Part shown: piece by piece, positions 9,388-20,187 of the stretch
Numbering within the stretch: position 1 is the first letter of the stretch
Layout: each line of letters starts with the position of its first letter
The notes under the pieces: model-generated
The model's database searches: none
What the model was told of the DNA's origin: nothing
Seen by the model: only the letters and a program-made list of their open reading frames with translations
Program-made: the position numbers and the translations under genes
Origin: Stentor coeruleus
Lineage: Eukaryota; Ciliophora; Heterotrichea; Heterotrichida; Stentoridae
Assembly: GCA_001970955.1 (NCBI GenBank)
Contig: MPUH01000058.1
Coordinates: forward strand, 62,001-126,000
Length of the DNA: 64,000 nt
Direction of reading: 5' to 3'

Positions 9388-10620
9388 TTAGCTAGCTAAA
9401 ATATTATAATCAGCTTCCGGTTGTTGTTTTCTAATTTTCCTAACTAAATACGCAACTAAAATTCCAACTGCACCAAAAGCTAATACTTGACTAGTCGTTG
9501 TTGTTGTTGTCGTAGAATTTTGTAGCTTAACTGTCTCTACAGCCAAAGCTAATCCAACCAAGCCATTATCCAAATCAAAAAGCGAATAATACTTCCTTAA
9601 AAACGGTTGAGAAAGGGCAATCGCTTGAAAATTCTCAACAGACTCAAACATAAGCATACACCAACCTTTAGCTCTAACAGTATAATGTTCAGGACCAAGT
9701 TCAAAAGTTTTCCCATCAACAGTAAAATTCAATACAGGGTATCCAGAATAGCTTGAGCAATAGCAAAAAATATAATTGTTTAAATTATAACAATAAGCTT
9801 TCTTAGTAATCTCATCAGTCATTTTCTCAATATCCTCTTGAGGTCCTTGTATCGAATAAGCTCCAGAATGAAAAACTACATATTTCGCTGTCAAATTAAC
9901 AGTCTTCCCATTAATGGCAAATTTATCAAGTCCTGAAAACCAATACCCTGATTTCTTATAAATCCTCACATATCTAAAATCAGATTCACTAGTTAAAGAC
10001 ATGTTATAATCACCAAAACTAATACTAGACTCAGGTTCTGTTGCAATATAATCTCCTAGAATATTATTGCTTAAAAACAAAGTAAAATATGAACTACTGA
10101 TCTTCCCTTGATCTTTTAAAGAGTCAACAAAATTCAAATACCCATTAAGTTTGCTACTAAAAGCCAAACCTAAAATTCCATCTGATGGTAAACTTATACC
10201 TGAAGTATTATGAACTAAAAAAAATAAAACATTTGTAGCTTCAAGATGAGATGAATCTCTAAAACATACTTTTTCTAAACTTGCTATACCTGTTACATTA
10301 TCATTTGCATATTTCATTGTCACATCTGTGACTAAAGATTGATAGGTTGAGCTTTCATTTGTATAGAAAAAATTACTTGCGCTACAGTCTGTACATTCAT
10401 AACTTGGGATCCAAAGATAAGAGGATCCAGTGTCGAATGAGACTGTAAAATGCTGTTCTGGGGTCCCAAAGTAAATATCGCCATAGTACTTTGTGTTGTA
10501 GTAATTTTCGATTTTTGCTAAGGAGGATGGGCTTAGACCTTCAGTGTTTAGGCTTACCTTAGAGAGCTTTAATGGGATTGTTAGAGAAGATGAGAGAGCT
10601 AGAAGGGAGAATATCAGCAT
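9388..10620 (-). CDS. pepsin-family (A1) aspartyl protease-like protein, membrane anchored, second catalytic Asp replaced by His, 410 aa
   Basis: Begins with a signal peptide (hydrophobic residues 2-15). The N-lobe has YYGDIYFGTP and the first catalytic motif FDTGSS with D63; ILGLAFSS follows. In the C-lobe the second catalytic motif, normally (D)TG or (D)SG, reads VVFHSGAYSI with H251 where Asp should be. The flap region (KYANDNVTG) keeps a Tyr. A short Thr run (about 369-375) leads to a C-terminal membrane helix (VLAFGAVGILVAYLV) and a basic tail, so the protein should be a type I membrane protein of the secretory or endolysosomal system. Classical two-Asp catalysis cannot operate with D63/H251; the protein is either inactive or works in an unusual way. 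Stop TAG. Confidence 0.88.
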   Translation of the reverse strand: MLIFSLLALSSSLTIPLKLSKVSLNTEGLSPSSLAKIENYYNTKYYGDIYFGTPEQHFTVSFDTGSSYLWIPSYECTDCSASNFFYTNESSTYQSLVTDVTMKYANDNVTGIASLEKVCFRDSSHLEATNVLFFLVHNTSGISLPSDGILGLAFSSKLNGYLNFVDSLKDQGKISSSYFTLFLSNNILGDYIATEPESSISFGDYNMSLTSESDFRYVRIYKKSGYWFSGLDKFAINGKTVNLTAKYVVFHSGAYSIQGPQEDIEKMTDEITKKAYCYNLNNYIFCYCSSYSGYPVLNFTVDGKTFELGPEHYTVRAKGWCMLMFESVENFQAIALSQPFLRKYYSLFDLDNGLVGLALAVETVKLQNSTTTTTTTSQVLAFGAVGILVAYLVRKIRKQQPEADYNILAS

Positions 10621-11181
10621 TTTTTATTAGACAGATATTTTGATTAGGATTTTGTTAGGAATATTATGGCTGTAAAGGATATTGAAATATAGAGGAGAAA
10701 GGACTTTATGCAAGTTTGAATTGTGCCTTGTCAGGGAAAGAGGGATGGATAAGATTTGCCAGGCTAGTTAAGGAAACTTTTTATTATTGTGGGAGTATAT
10801 TTTTTATAATTTTGTTAGAATTGTATAGGAATGATAATGGGTATGTGAGAAGAGATAAGGCTTTTAGAGTTTTATATAAAAAATGCTTTTTCATCAATGT
10901 ACCTTGAAAAATTACTACAAAAATTTATATTAATTCTCTATAAACAGTAAAATCATATCAAAAATACACTAAACTACATACAGTCAAAATAAATAATAAA
11001 GATAAATACATATATATGCTAATTCACTTAATCCCTACAAAATATTTCCTTCAACATCCTCCAAAAAGCCTATCATCCGATCTAATTTTCATAAGAAAAT
11101 CATAAAACATAAATCCTCTTATTTCCTCACAACAAAAACCATCTAATTTCCTTATCTAAAAAAACCTAAATAAAGTGTAAA
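10621..11181. other. divergent intergenic gap, flip near 10905
   Basis: Upstream of both neighbours. G-rich plus strand to about 10900, then C-rich. This is the clearest pattern for a shared bidirectional promoter region, but no specific element is recognised. Confidence 0.6.
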
Positions 11182-12861
11182 ATGGAAAATTTCTCAATAA
11201 CAGCCTTAGTATCAAAACTTTGTCCCTTAGACATCTCAGAGTTTCCATTAGAAACCGATCTAGACCTTCCATATCAAAGAAGTATCACAATCGACGTCAT
11301 AAGAACAAGATCTAACACCCTAACACCTGAAGAAAAAACCTTATTAGAACAATTACTAACTTTTTATTGCAAAACAGAGATGGTTTCTTATAAGCAAGGT
11401 ATGAATGAGATATTAGCACCATTCCTTTTACTTAATAGACAAAATATCCCTTTACATGTTTGCTATATTTGTTTTAAGAACTTTGTAGCGAAATTTATTC
11501 CAACACTTTTCGTTGACGATGTAAGTTTTATTTAGTCTTTTAAGCCTTTGAATGGACTTTTTATTATAACTAAATTGATATTGAAGTATCATCTACCTGA
11601 TATAAGCACTTGCTTTAATAATAATGAAATAACTCCTGATATCTATATGACAACTTGGTATGTTACAATGTTTTCAAGCAAAATCAAAGATCTTAATTTA
11701 TTATATATATTCTGGCAAAATCTTATTGAAAGTGATGATATTCTATATATAAGTTATTTTGGAATTGCATTGCTAGACTTATTTAAGCAGGAAATTAGAA
11801 AACGCGAATCCTTAAATCTCCCGAACGTTTTTAAAAAAATCTGCATTGAAAACTTTGAAACTCTGCAGACTGTTCTGCGAAATACTGAAAAAATCAAAGC
11901 AAATACGCCATTAACAGCTGAAATTATACTAAAAAAATACAACATGTTTTGTCTTGAAAGTACCGATGCATTTGTTGAAGCATTAAAAGGTTTTATTTGC
12001 TTATTAATTCTCCCTAAAGAAATCATTACTCAAACTTATCCACATAATATGGTCTGTAATTGCTCAGATCCCAAAACCTGCAAAATCAAAAAACTAAATT
12101 ATATACTTATAGATTGTAGACCAAATACAGAGCATAAACAAGGATATTTTTTAAATTCATTTCTTTTAAGCAAAAGTACTAGAAAAAATGAGGAAAAGCT
12201 TTTAAACTACCCAAAAAGTTTTGTTTCTTATACAAAAAACACGCATATTGCTCTAATGGGATCGAATTCTGAAGAAGAAGAAGGAAGTGTAGTACAAAGA
12301 TTATTTAACAGTTTTATACAGCATGAGTTCCCATATGTAAGTATAGTTGATGGAGGGTATCCAGCTTGTCACAGATTTGTCATGCAACATAATTTAGAAA
12401 TCAAGTCTCATAAAACTTTAAATTGTCTCGCATGTGGTATGTCAGAAAAAACTATAGTTGAAAGTACTCTTAATAAATTTTTCCTGGTTGGAGGTATGCA
12501 TGAGAAACCTGTAGATAAAATTGTCATCGACCCAATTGACTCAGAAAAAATCTTCAGATGCAGCCTTGATGAAACACAATCAATTGAAGATAACAGTTTA
12601 GGACTAATTGTAACATCAAGTCAACTTATTGTTTACAATATTCTTAGAAGTAAGCCAAAAACTGTATATGAAATCAGCAAACTGAAAAAAATTTCAAGTC
12701 ATAGGAATAAAGATGATGTTTTATATTTTAACTTTTCAGGAGATCAAACAAAGCAAGTTTTCATATTAAAACCAACAGAGGTTAAAGAGTTTCTAATGAA
12801 AATCAGGAAAAGTTATCAGAAATTCAAACATACTGACAGATTAGAAAAAAGTAACAGCTAA
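11182..12861 (+). CDS. TBC1D23: TBC1D23-like protein (TBC + rhodanese-like + PH-like), one 15-nt intron, 554 aa
   Basis: Exons 11182-11520 and 11536-12861; the intron 11521-11535 is GTAAGTTTTATTTAG (phase 0, its last codon TAG would stop translation). The TBC domain fills about residues 1-255, with arginine-finger motif ITIDVIRT (R41) and glutamine-finger motif YKQGMN (Q72). A rhodanese-like domain follows (LIDCRP near 305, ALMGSNSEEEE near 352, YVSIVDGG near 380), without an active-site Cys. The C-terminal ~100 residues form the PH-like domain of the family. This three-part order is that of TBC1D23, which in animals bridges golgins on the trans-Golgi to endosome-derived vesicles. Here both fingers are kept, so GAP activity is possible. 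Stop TAA, 93 nt from the convergent neighbour's stop. Confidence 0.88.
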
Positions 12862-12954
12862 GTTTAGCATTTAATATAAAACCTAGATTTTTATCATAAA
12901 AACCTAATCATCTTAAACTTCTAAGCCAAAACTTATTATCATTTGTCAATTAAA

Positions 12955-13569
12955 TTATCTAGACGAATAATGTTTTATCGGATTATACGCTCCAGGGGCC
13001 GGTGTAGTTGTATTAGCGAAATTAATAACCCTCGCACTTTTCGGTATTGTGATTTTCGGCGATGACATCAAACATACATCAGGATTCTTATTATAATCCG
13101 TAGGCCCGGGCACCTTACTCATAGTATTTCCCATCATTCTCTTCTGTTTCGGGAAAGTTGGTCCTTTACTATAAGAAAACTCTGAAATCAGTTTATAATC
13201 TTCAGTATGTAAAGAATTAGTAGATTCTTTACATCGAGAAGATCCACGACTATCAGGATGATATAAATTTTTAAAAGAACTTTGAGATTTAGTCTTTGTA
13301 AGTTGAGACTTTTTATCCAAATCAGACTTATTCCCTATTTCTAGTGTTGGGGGTATTATAGGCTGATTATTAGGCCATAAAGTATCAACAAGGGTACATA
13401 AAATAATTTTCAATGAATCTTTGAACCCAGGGACTGATAAAGAATTTTTTATCACAGTTTCTAATGATGTAGAGATTAAATAAATCTCACCGCTTGATTC
13501 TAGGTATTCGTAATGTTGATATATGCTAGTGATATTTTTTAAATTATTCTCGAGTGCCAGCTTAGCCAT
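12955..13569 (-). CDS. PG-rich (SHIPPO/STPG-type) protein, 204 aa
   Basis: The N-terminal half (1-75) looks folded and helical, the middle is Ser/Lys-rich and disordered, and the C-terminal part carries sperm-tail PG-rich repeats: KGPTFPKQKR..., VPGPTDYN and APGAYNP. Proteins with such repeats bind microtubules and are typically found in axonemes or basal bodies, so a ciliary or cortical microtubule role is inferred. No catalytic domain seen. ATG in ATAATAATGG context on the coding strand, stop TAG; the 3' end faces the TBC1D23-like gene. Confidence 0.72.
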   Translation of the reverse strand: MAKLALENNLKNITSIYQHYEYLESSGEIYLISTSLETVIKNSLSVPGFKDSLKIILCTLVDTLWPNNQPIIPPTLEIGNKSDLDKKSQLTKTKSQSSFKNLYHPDSRGSSRCKESTNSLHTEDYKLISEFSYSKGPTFPKQKRMMGNTMSKVPGPTDYNKNPDVCLMSSPKITIPKSARVINFANTTTPAPGAYNPIKHYSSR

Positions 13570-14482
13570 TATTATGAATGAAAGTTTGAATTTGTTATTG
13601 GAAGGGTTTTGATTGTTGTTTGTAATGAGGTTAAAATAGGTGGATATTGTTGTGAGAGAAGGAATAAAGGATTTAGAGATAGAGAATATATTTTTATGGG
13701 ATGAAAATATTTTGGCTTTAGGATAATATTAGGAGAAAAAAGTTATGATATTTGATAGTGATTATGTATGGGAAAAGGTTTTTAGGAGGATTTTTTTTTG
13801 GATGAGAGGAAATGAATTTATATTTTTTTTGGGTTTTTTAAGTGATTGTGTTTAATGTGTAAGTTATATTCCCTTATCAAAAATCAAAAAAAATTCTAAT
13901 TTTGATTAAGTTAAATGCAAATAGATGATATTAAAAATTGAATATTTAATATAGATATTTGATAACAATTAATTATAAAACCTGCTTCAGATATGAATAT
14001 TGGAATTTATAATATTATAGAATTATGCCTGCTAATATTAATCAAAAAATATTTTTTTAGCGTTGATTCGATTTCCAGATAAAATTTGATTTCTTATTTT
14101 CCAAGTTTAAATAATTTCCCCATTGACCCTCATATCTGGTAGCTGTATTGGCTATTTATGTTAATCAAGATTAATTCTAACTAACTATTTTTTAAGTAGA
14201 GGCTTACATAAAGCTGATAATTTTCTCAAGTTTTTGCATATTAAGATGAGGTTCTAAGGCTAATATTACTTTAGTTTGCTAGCCTTTTGTTTATGCATAA
14301 ATTTATAAGAAAAAAATTGTTGCTTCAGCCTCATTACCTCTTAGCAGATTAATAAGATTCTTAATATAGTATAAGTTATATAATTACAGGCTTTATGAAA
14401 TTTGTATTATCAACAAAATCTTAGATAAAATTGTATGTTGCATTTTTATATAGCTAGATAATATAAATAATTTCCTGTTGTA
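13570..14482. other. divergent intergenic gap, 0.9 kb
   Basis: No gene seen. G-rich plus strand to about 13875 (leader side of the STPG gene), then mixed composition with no strong C bias before the WD40 gene, so it departs from the usual flip pattern. Confidence 0.5.
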
Positions 14483-16522
14483 ATGAGTCAAGATGTAAGC
14501 AAAATAAATCAAGATTCGATTATTATATCTTCTAGGAGCTTAGAAGGAAATGAAAAATTTGCTGAATCTTCAGCTAAAATCGAAGACAAAATTGATTCTG
14601 TTGAAAAAAAGTTCAACCTTTATATTCAAGGTCATCAATATCGAATAACCCATTTTCATTTATCTTTCGATTATGATTATCTTTTATCATACTCTATGGA
14701 TCATTATATCAAAATTTGGGATATAAAAAATAACATCCAAGTAACTACTCATTTTTTCCATGATGCCCAAACATTATGTATTTTCCCTAATTTCAAATAC
14801 ATAATCGCCTCAAAAGATAACAATTTTTATATACTAAAACTTAATATTCCTGACAAACATCGTAAAAAAATCCAAGAAAATAATAAACGGAAATTTACTA
14901 AAAGCATAGATTTGAGTAAAACTTTGAAAGAAAATGAAGACTATAATTTATTATCAAGTATCATTAAAAAAATAAAATTACCTGGGATATTCCCTCTTAG
15001 TTGTTTTGTCTTATCAATAAATAGGAAATATGCTGTAGTTGGATGCTTTGATCGTACTATAAGAATATTTAATATAATAAAAGGATCCCAAAAACAAATT
15101 TTCCCAGGCCATAATATAGCAATAACAACATTAACAGTTTCAAATGATAGAAAATATTTAGTTTCAGCTTCTTGTGATGGATACTTAAAAACTTGGCATA
15201 TAGAAAATTCCCAACAAATATCATGCGCTTTATACGATAAAGGTATATCAGCAATAGCTATTGCAAAAGATAATAGTTGTATTGTGGCAATATCAAATAA
15301 GTGTATTTATAAAATGACATTAAATCTTATAGAAATAGTAAGAAAAGATACAGATTTCAACTTATATAGCATAGATATTGCCTTAAATAAAAACAGGATA
15401 ATATTATACGGTGGGTTATTTGTAAACAGCAATGTTGAAGAAATAGATTTGAAGACTCTAAAAAGTGTCTCAAAGTGGAAATTAGAATTGAAAGGTAAAT
15501 ACATAAGAATGACTAATGATTGCAATTATGGGATAGTTTCCTATAGTTATGGTATGTGGTTTTGGAAAATTACTAAGAATAAGTATAAAGTTTCATATAA
15601 TACCATAGTAAAATCCTTAAGCTTGATCCAAAATGATGAACAGCTTATAAGCGCAACTAAAACTAGCATCTTTCAGTTCACATTAAAAACTAAAAAATGC
15701 AAAAAACTTTTTACATGCCCAAAAGGCTTTACTATACATTCAATATCCTCAGATCAAACTTTAGTTATATGTCAAAGCAATAATCGTACATCTGTTTTTA
15801 ATATTCTTAAAAACAAAAAAATTGCTGATTTTAATAGTATGAACAATTCTTATATAGTTATTTCTTATAATAATAAGTTTCTTTTAGCTTCAAACCTAGA
15901 CTATACATTTTGGATTATTGATTTAACAACAAAAACTATTAAAGCATTTGAAGATATTGTAAGAGCTTCTTTTTTTGCGATTTTTCATAATGATGAATAT
16001 TTTGTAACATTTTATGAAGATACTATCTTTCTATGGAATATTAAAGAACTTAAGTTTGAATGTAAAATTGCTGAAAATTGTAAATATTGCAAATGCTTTG
16101 CTATAACAAAAGATGATAGTTTGTTGATATATGGGAATGAAGGCTGTTTAAGTATTTGGGATTTAAGAGGAAATATTTATAAAGGGAATTTACTAGGTTG
16201 TAAAGGTGAAGCTAATGTTATTAGGCTAAGTGAAGATTGTATGTTTGTAGCTTCAGGATTTGATAATGGGGATATTATAGTGTGGAATTTACAAGAAATG
16301 AAACTTGTTTATGTGTTAAAAGGACATAAAAGATCTGTTGTTAGTATTGCGATAACACAAAATATGAGCATGATTTATTCAGGATCTATAAGTGGTTTAG
16401 TTAGAGTATGGGACTTGATAAAGAAAGAACAAATTCAGGAGATTTATGACTTTCAATATGAAGAGTCAGTTAAAATGTGGAGAAAATATCCAGAGCTGGA
16501 TGATCTTCATGAATGGGTATAA
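14483..16522 (+). CDS. WD40-repeat protein, 679 aa
   Basis: A chain of WD40 repeats from about residue 50 to 660, enough for two seven-bladed propellers. Clear repeat ends include YIKIWDI, TIRIFNI, YLKTWHI, TIFLWNI, CLSIWDL, DIIVWNL and LVRVWDL, and the GH start of a repeat is visible in PGHNIAIT and KGHKRSVVS. The middle repeats are degenerate. No other domain is seen, so it is a scaffold of unknown complex. The protein is Ile/Lys/Asn-rich, reflecting the AT-rich genome. ATG at 14483, stop TAA. Confidence 0.88.
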   Translation: MSQDVSKINQDSIIISSRSLEGNEKFAESSAKIEDKIDSVEKKFNLYIQGHQYRITHFHLSFDYDYLLSYSMDHYIKIWDIKNNIQVTTHFFHDAQTLCIFPNFKYIIASKDNNFYILKLNIPDKHRKKIQENNKRKFTKSIDLSKTLKENEDYNLLSSIIKKIKLPGIFPLSCFVLSINRKYAVVGCFDRTIRIFNIIKGSQKQIFPGHNIAITTLTVSNDRKYLVSASCDGYLKTWHIENSQQISCALYDKGISAIAIAKDNSCIVAISNKCIYKMTLNLIEIVRKDTDFNLYSIDIALNKNRIILYGGLFVNSNVEEIDLKTLKSVSKWKLELKGKYIRMTNDCNYGIVSYSYGMWFWKITKNKYKVSYNTIVKSLSLIQNDEQLISATKTSIFQFTLKTKKCKKLFTCPKGFTIHSISSDQTLVICQSNNRTSVFNILKNKKIADFNSMNNSYIVISYNNKFLLASNLDYTFWIIDLTTKTIKAFEDIVRASFFAIFHNDEYFVTFYEDTIFLWNIKELKFECKIAENCKYCKCFAITKDDSLLIYGNEGCLSIWDLRGNIYKGNLLGCKGEANVIRLSEDCMFVASGFDNGDIIVWNLQEMKLVYVLKGHKRSVVSIAITQNMSMIYSGSISGLVRVWDLIKKEQIQEIYDFQYEESVKMWRKYPELDDLHEWV

Positions 16523-16857
16523 AAAATAGTTTAGTTTCTTTAAGCTCATCGGTATCTGTAGAATTATACATAAATTATAATATTCAATAAAAAATATAAA
16601 ATACCTTCAGCAAAACTTATACTTACCTTTATATTTTTCCTAAATCTCACTTAGCTACTTTTATCAAACAAATAATTACAAATACCTTCATAAACAATCA
16701 TATTATCTATAAATATCTTAATATCTATCAAAGAATCATAAAAAAACCCACTTTTTATCATTTCAATAATCTTATCTAAAAAAAAAAGCAAATCTCTATT
16801 TCAACCTCCATTTCATTAAACAAACAACAAGTCTTAAAAAATATATTCCATTATATA
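16523..16857. other. convergent intergenic gap
   Basis: C-rich, G-poor plus strand from about 16565; no gene, RNA or repeat recognised. Confidence 0.5.
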
Positions 16858-17535
16858 TTACTTGTCTACCTGTTCTAAATACCACAATCTTCCTTTTTTC
16901 CCATTACTCGTCGGTAATCTTTTTTCAAAATCTTCAATTTCAATCGAAGTTAAAACACTATTAACTCTACTCCTAATCTCTGAAATTTTCGGTTGTGAAT
17001 TCTTAACAAAGTCAATCATCGTAGTCGTTGGACTATTACAACAAGGACTATCCCTCTTATACATCTTAAGTAATCTATTCCTAGGGTCAACATCTTGAGG
17101 TATTTCAATATTCGCATTACTTTCAACAATTTTGTTAATAAGTTTTTTAAACTTCAAACTTTTCATAGGACTTGGTTTTTCCCTTACTATTTTTATAATA
17201 GGATTCATATATGTTATCTCTTGTTTAGGCTTAAAAAACCCTAACTTCTTTTTCCCAAAAAATCCTTTGTATATAGAAGACTTAGACCTTCCTGCATTTT
17301 TGGTTGTGTTTATGTTTTTGTCATTATGGGATTTTATATTTTGATAAATTTCATCAGTAACAGTAGGATGAAGAGATATAGAGTGTTTTTTTATTGGAGA
17401 TACTTGGGTAAGGGTAGTTTGTGTGAATAGTTTTTTACCGAGGTTGTTAGGGTTTTCTTTTATGATTACTGAGAAATTACCCCTGAAATTTGAAGGGGTT
17501 TCAGCACTAACTGCATTGTGTGTGTATTTTTTCAT
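16858..17535 (-). CDS. hypothetical basic protein, 225 aa
   Basis: Not recognised. Lys/Ser/Asn-rich and mostly disordered for residues 1-130, with a more ordered C-terminal segment (about 135-225) that includes a Cys pair (SPCCNSP) and a charged helix ending in GRLWYLEQVDK. No signal peptide or membrane helix. Proteins like this are frequent among ciliate cytoskeletal and cortical components, but nothing here proves it. Stop TAA. Confidence 0.65.
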   Translation of the reverse strand: MKKYTHNAVSAETPSNFRGNFSVIIKENPNNLGKKLFTQTTLTQVSPIKKHSISLHPTVTDEIYQNIKSHNDKNINTTKNAGRSKSSIYKGFFGKKKLGFFKPKQEITYMNPIIKIVREKPSPMKSLKFKKLINKIVESNANIEIPQDVDPRNRLLKMYKRDSPCCNSPTTTMIDFVKNSQPKISEIRSRVNSVLTSIEIEDFEKRLPTSNGKKGRLWYLEQVDK

Positions 17536-18511
17536 AAGAGTTTTATTTATGATATATTTAATAAAGTAATTAAATATATGATTGATTGAAAAATTATGTG
17601 AGGGTTGGATTTGGAGTTTGAAAGTTTTAGGTTTAGGGAAGAAAGGATTAGGATTGTATGGAAGTAAAGAGAAAATTAGGGTGCTTTTTTGGATTTTGTG
17701 GTATTAAGAGGAATTTTTGATTCGGCTTATAGGTTTAGATGGGCTTATTTAAAAGTTATTTATTGGAAAAAAAATTATATTGGTAGAGGAAAATATGTTA
17801 GAAAAAATAAGAGTATTTGATTTGCTATTCGAATTCTTGAGATAATAAGATATATTTTGTAGTTGAGATATTGGTAATTAATTAAGAATTATGAGATTTA
17901 TAAAATAATTTTAGGAATAACTTAAAATCTATAATATTAGATGGAATTTATGAACTGCTTATACTCTTATAAATATAATATGTGAAATTTGATATAGGCA
18001 TAGATTATATTTGGGTAAATGAATTTTAAGTGATGTGAAAATTTGGCCTGACAAAAAAATTCATCAAAGCTTCACAAAAATCTTCTAACATTAAACCCTA
18101 TAAAATTTCCTTTTTACATTTAATCTAAAACCTAAAAAAACTATTATCCTTACCCATAAACACCTCATTACCAACAAAATCTACCCAAATCCTACATCCT
18201 TCCACATTCATATCTCTTATCATTTATAATCTTAAAAATAATCTCTCATTATACAGTCAATAATCGACCATTATTTCATTAATTTAAAATTAAATTTTCA
18301 TCTCATATCCCACTTTCAATCCTCATAATTATCCAACCTAATCTCTCCCTTAAAATCCTATCATCCTAAAAAAAAAAAATAATACCCTCTTCTAAAAATC
18401 CTCCCATCTTCTTCATCTTCAAAAAAAAAAAAAAAAATCCATTCTCATACCCAGCAAAAACATTTAACCTATCAAAAATCATTTTTTAAACAATAACTAT
18501 ATAATTTGAAA
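17536..18511. other. divergent intergenic gap with the sharpest skew flip (near 18050)
   Basis: Between two starts. Bases 17581-17640 contain 19 G and no C on the plus strand; bases 18061-18120 contain 14 C and one G. The switch occurs within a few bases around 18050. Long A runs at about 18368-18379 and 18421-18437. Confidence 0.65.
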
Positions 18512-19990
18512 ATGAAGAATCAACTTTATATACAACCTCCTGAAGAAGATATCGAAGGGCAAATAGACCGGCTGAATTTCGCTGTTCAGCGTCTAATGCA
18601 AGGAATTGAATTATCTGCTCAAACACCAAGAAACCCTTCACAGCTATCTTTTACACATCCCGCATGGCTTGATGAAGAAGAGCAAGAAAATAGTATTGAT
18701 GCTATTCCAGCTGATTTAGAAGCTAAATTCGAAGAAATATTATTAGTATTAGACCGAACACAGATGATAAATGAAGACTTTTGGTCTGAACAATGTCGTC
18801 GAGAAAGCAATAGATTATCATTAGAAAATGAATCTTATGTATTAAAACTAGAAAAGGAAAATATGCTTTTAAGATCACGCCAAGCATTACCTCGTAGTGA
18901 TTTTACGCTAACTCTTCGTAGAAACTCATATTTAGAAACAGAAAAACGTAATTTTGAAGAGAAACTAAGCCAGTTGGATAAGCTAAATGAAGAGTATCAA
19001 GCTAGAAACCAAAGTATATTAAAAGTTCAGGAAAGTCTAAGGGTAAAAGAAAGGTGGATTGACCAAAAAGAAAAGGAATTAAGGGTTTCCTGGCAGAATT
19101 TTGAAAAAACCAAACAAGAATGGGAAGTTAATAAAGCTAATAATACTGGGTATATGTCAAAATCTCCAACAAAACCCCCTATAAGACAGGAAAAGTCTAT
19201 TATTGTTTTGAAAAAAGATGAATTTTCTTTAGATAGACCTGAACTTCTAACTACACATCAAGGAGCTCCACCTCCAAATGCTCCAGAAACCCCTTTGAGT
19301 AAGCAGAAATCTTTAACTACTCTACAAAATGAACTTAAAGAGTTTGAAGATATCCTTGGATCTATTACTGACCCTGTAGAGCATTCGAAACTTGTCATGA
19401 AAATTGACCAAATCAAAAACAAAATCGCGACTGTTAGAGGACAAATGGCCCTTTTTCAGTCTAATAGATCATCAAGACTTATAAGTAATATGATGAAAAC
19501 TATGGAAAAAGAAGTTTCCTATGAGGAAAACAAAAGAAAACAACAACTTGAAAGGTATTCGAAAAAAGCTGTTGCAAAGGTACCAGAAGATAATATTAGG
19601 CAGACACAGATAATTAATAATGAAACTACTAGAAGGGTGATTTCTAATGATAATGCTCCTGTTACAAATACCTCATCAAATTTACAAACAGTGAATAAAG
19701 TTATGGTTAACCAAAAACTTAATGATGAAAAACAATTGTTAGATTTTAGAAAAGAGATGCTGAATAAAAGGGAAAAAGAACTAGCACAAAGGGAATCACA
19801 ATTACAGGAAACATGGATGAAAATACCTGGGTCTAAAGAACTTATAGAGATTGTCAATAGGACTTTATTTAAACTTACTGAACAGAAGAATGAGTTGGAT
19901 AATGAACGAGAAATTTTTGAAAAAGAGAAAGTTGAGATGCTAAAAGTTAGAGATAAGCTTATGGAGCAAATGAGTAAAATTAAAAATTAA
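18512..19990 (+). CDS. coiled-coil protein, 492 aa
   Basis: Starts at the ATG 18512 (a TTG two codons earlier is not used). Coiled-coil segments are predicted by eye at about residues 80-130, 140-210, 260-300 and 400-490, rich in Glu, Lys, Gln and Leu with heptad spacing. The linkers are Pro/Ser-rich (PTKPPIRQEK, GAPPPNAPETPLS). A structural, probably centrosomal, basal-body or cytoskeletal protein, but no named family is recognised. Stop TAA. Confidence 0.8.
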   Translation: MKNQLYIQPPEEDIEGQIDRLNFAVQRLMQGIELSAQTPRNPSQLSFTHPAWLDEEEQENSIDAIPADLEAKFEEILLVLDRTQMINEDFWSEQCRRESNRLSLENESYVLKLEKENMLLRSRQALPRSDFTLTLRRNSYLETEKRNFEEKLSQLDKLNEEYQARNQSILKVQESLRVKERWIDQKEKELRVSWQNFEKTKQEWEVNKANNTGYMSKSPTKPPIRQEKSIIVLKKDEFSLDRPELLTTHQGAPPPNAPETPLSKQKSLTTLQNELKEFEDILGSITDPVEHSKLVMKIDQIKNKIATVRGQMALFQSNRSSRLISNMMKTMEKEVSYEENKRKQQLERYSKKAVAKVPEDNIRQTQIINNETTRRVISNDNAPVTNTSSNLQTVNKVMVNQKLNDEKQLLDFRKEMLNKREKELAQRESQLQETWMKIPGSKELIEIVNRTLFKLTEQKNELDNEREIFEKEKVEMLKVRDKLMEQMSKIKN

Positions 19991-20187
19991 TAAGTGAGTG
20001 TTATGATAAATATTGTAAAAATCCAAAAAATTTCATATGAAAAATATAATATAATATCCTTTTAAAATAATAAGATTATAATCAAAACTTTTACTTTATC
20101 CACACCAAAAAAAAACTTATCATATCCAATCCTTTTATTCAAAAAATTTATATGAATCTATTCACTAACTCTAATTAAAATACTTAT

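Noticed and set aside
9482-9520. Trinucleotide tract in the protease gene
   Set aside because: A short run of Thr codons in the stalk before the membrane helix, ordinary low complexity.
10716-10907. 63-codon plus-strand opening between protease and TBC1D23-like gene
   Set aside because: Non-ATG start in G-rich leader DNA of the minus-strand protease gene.
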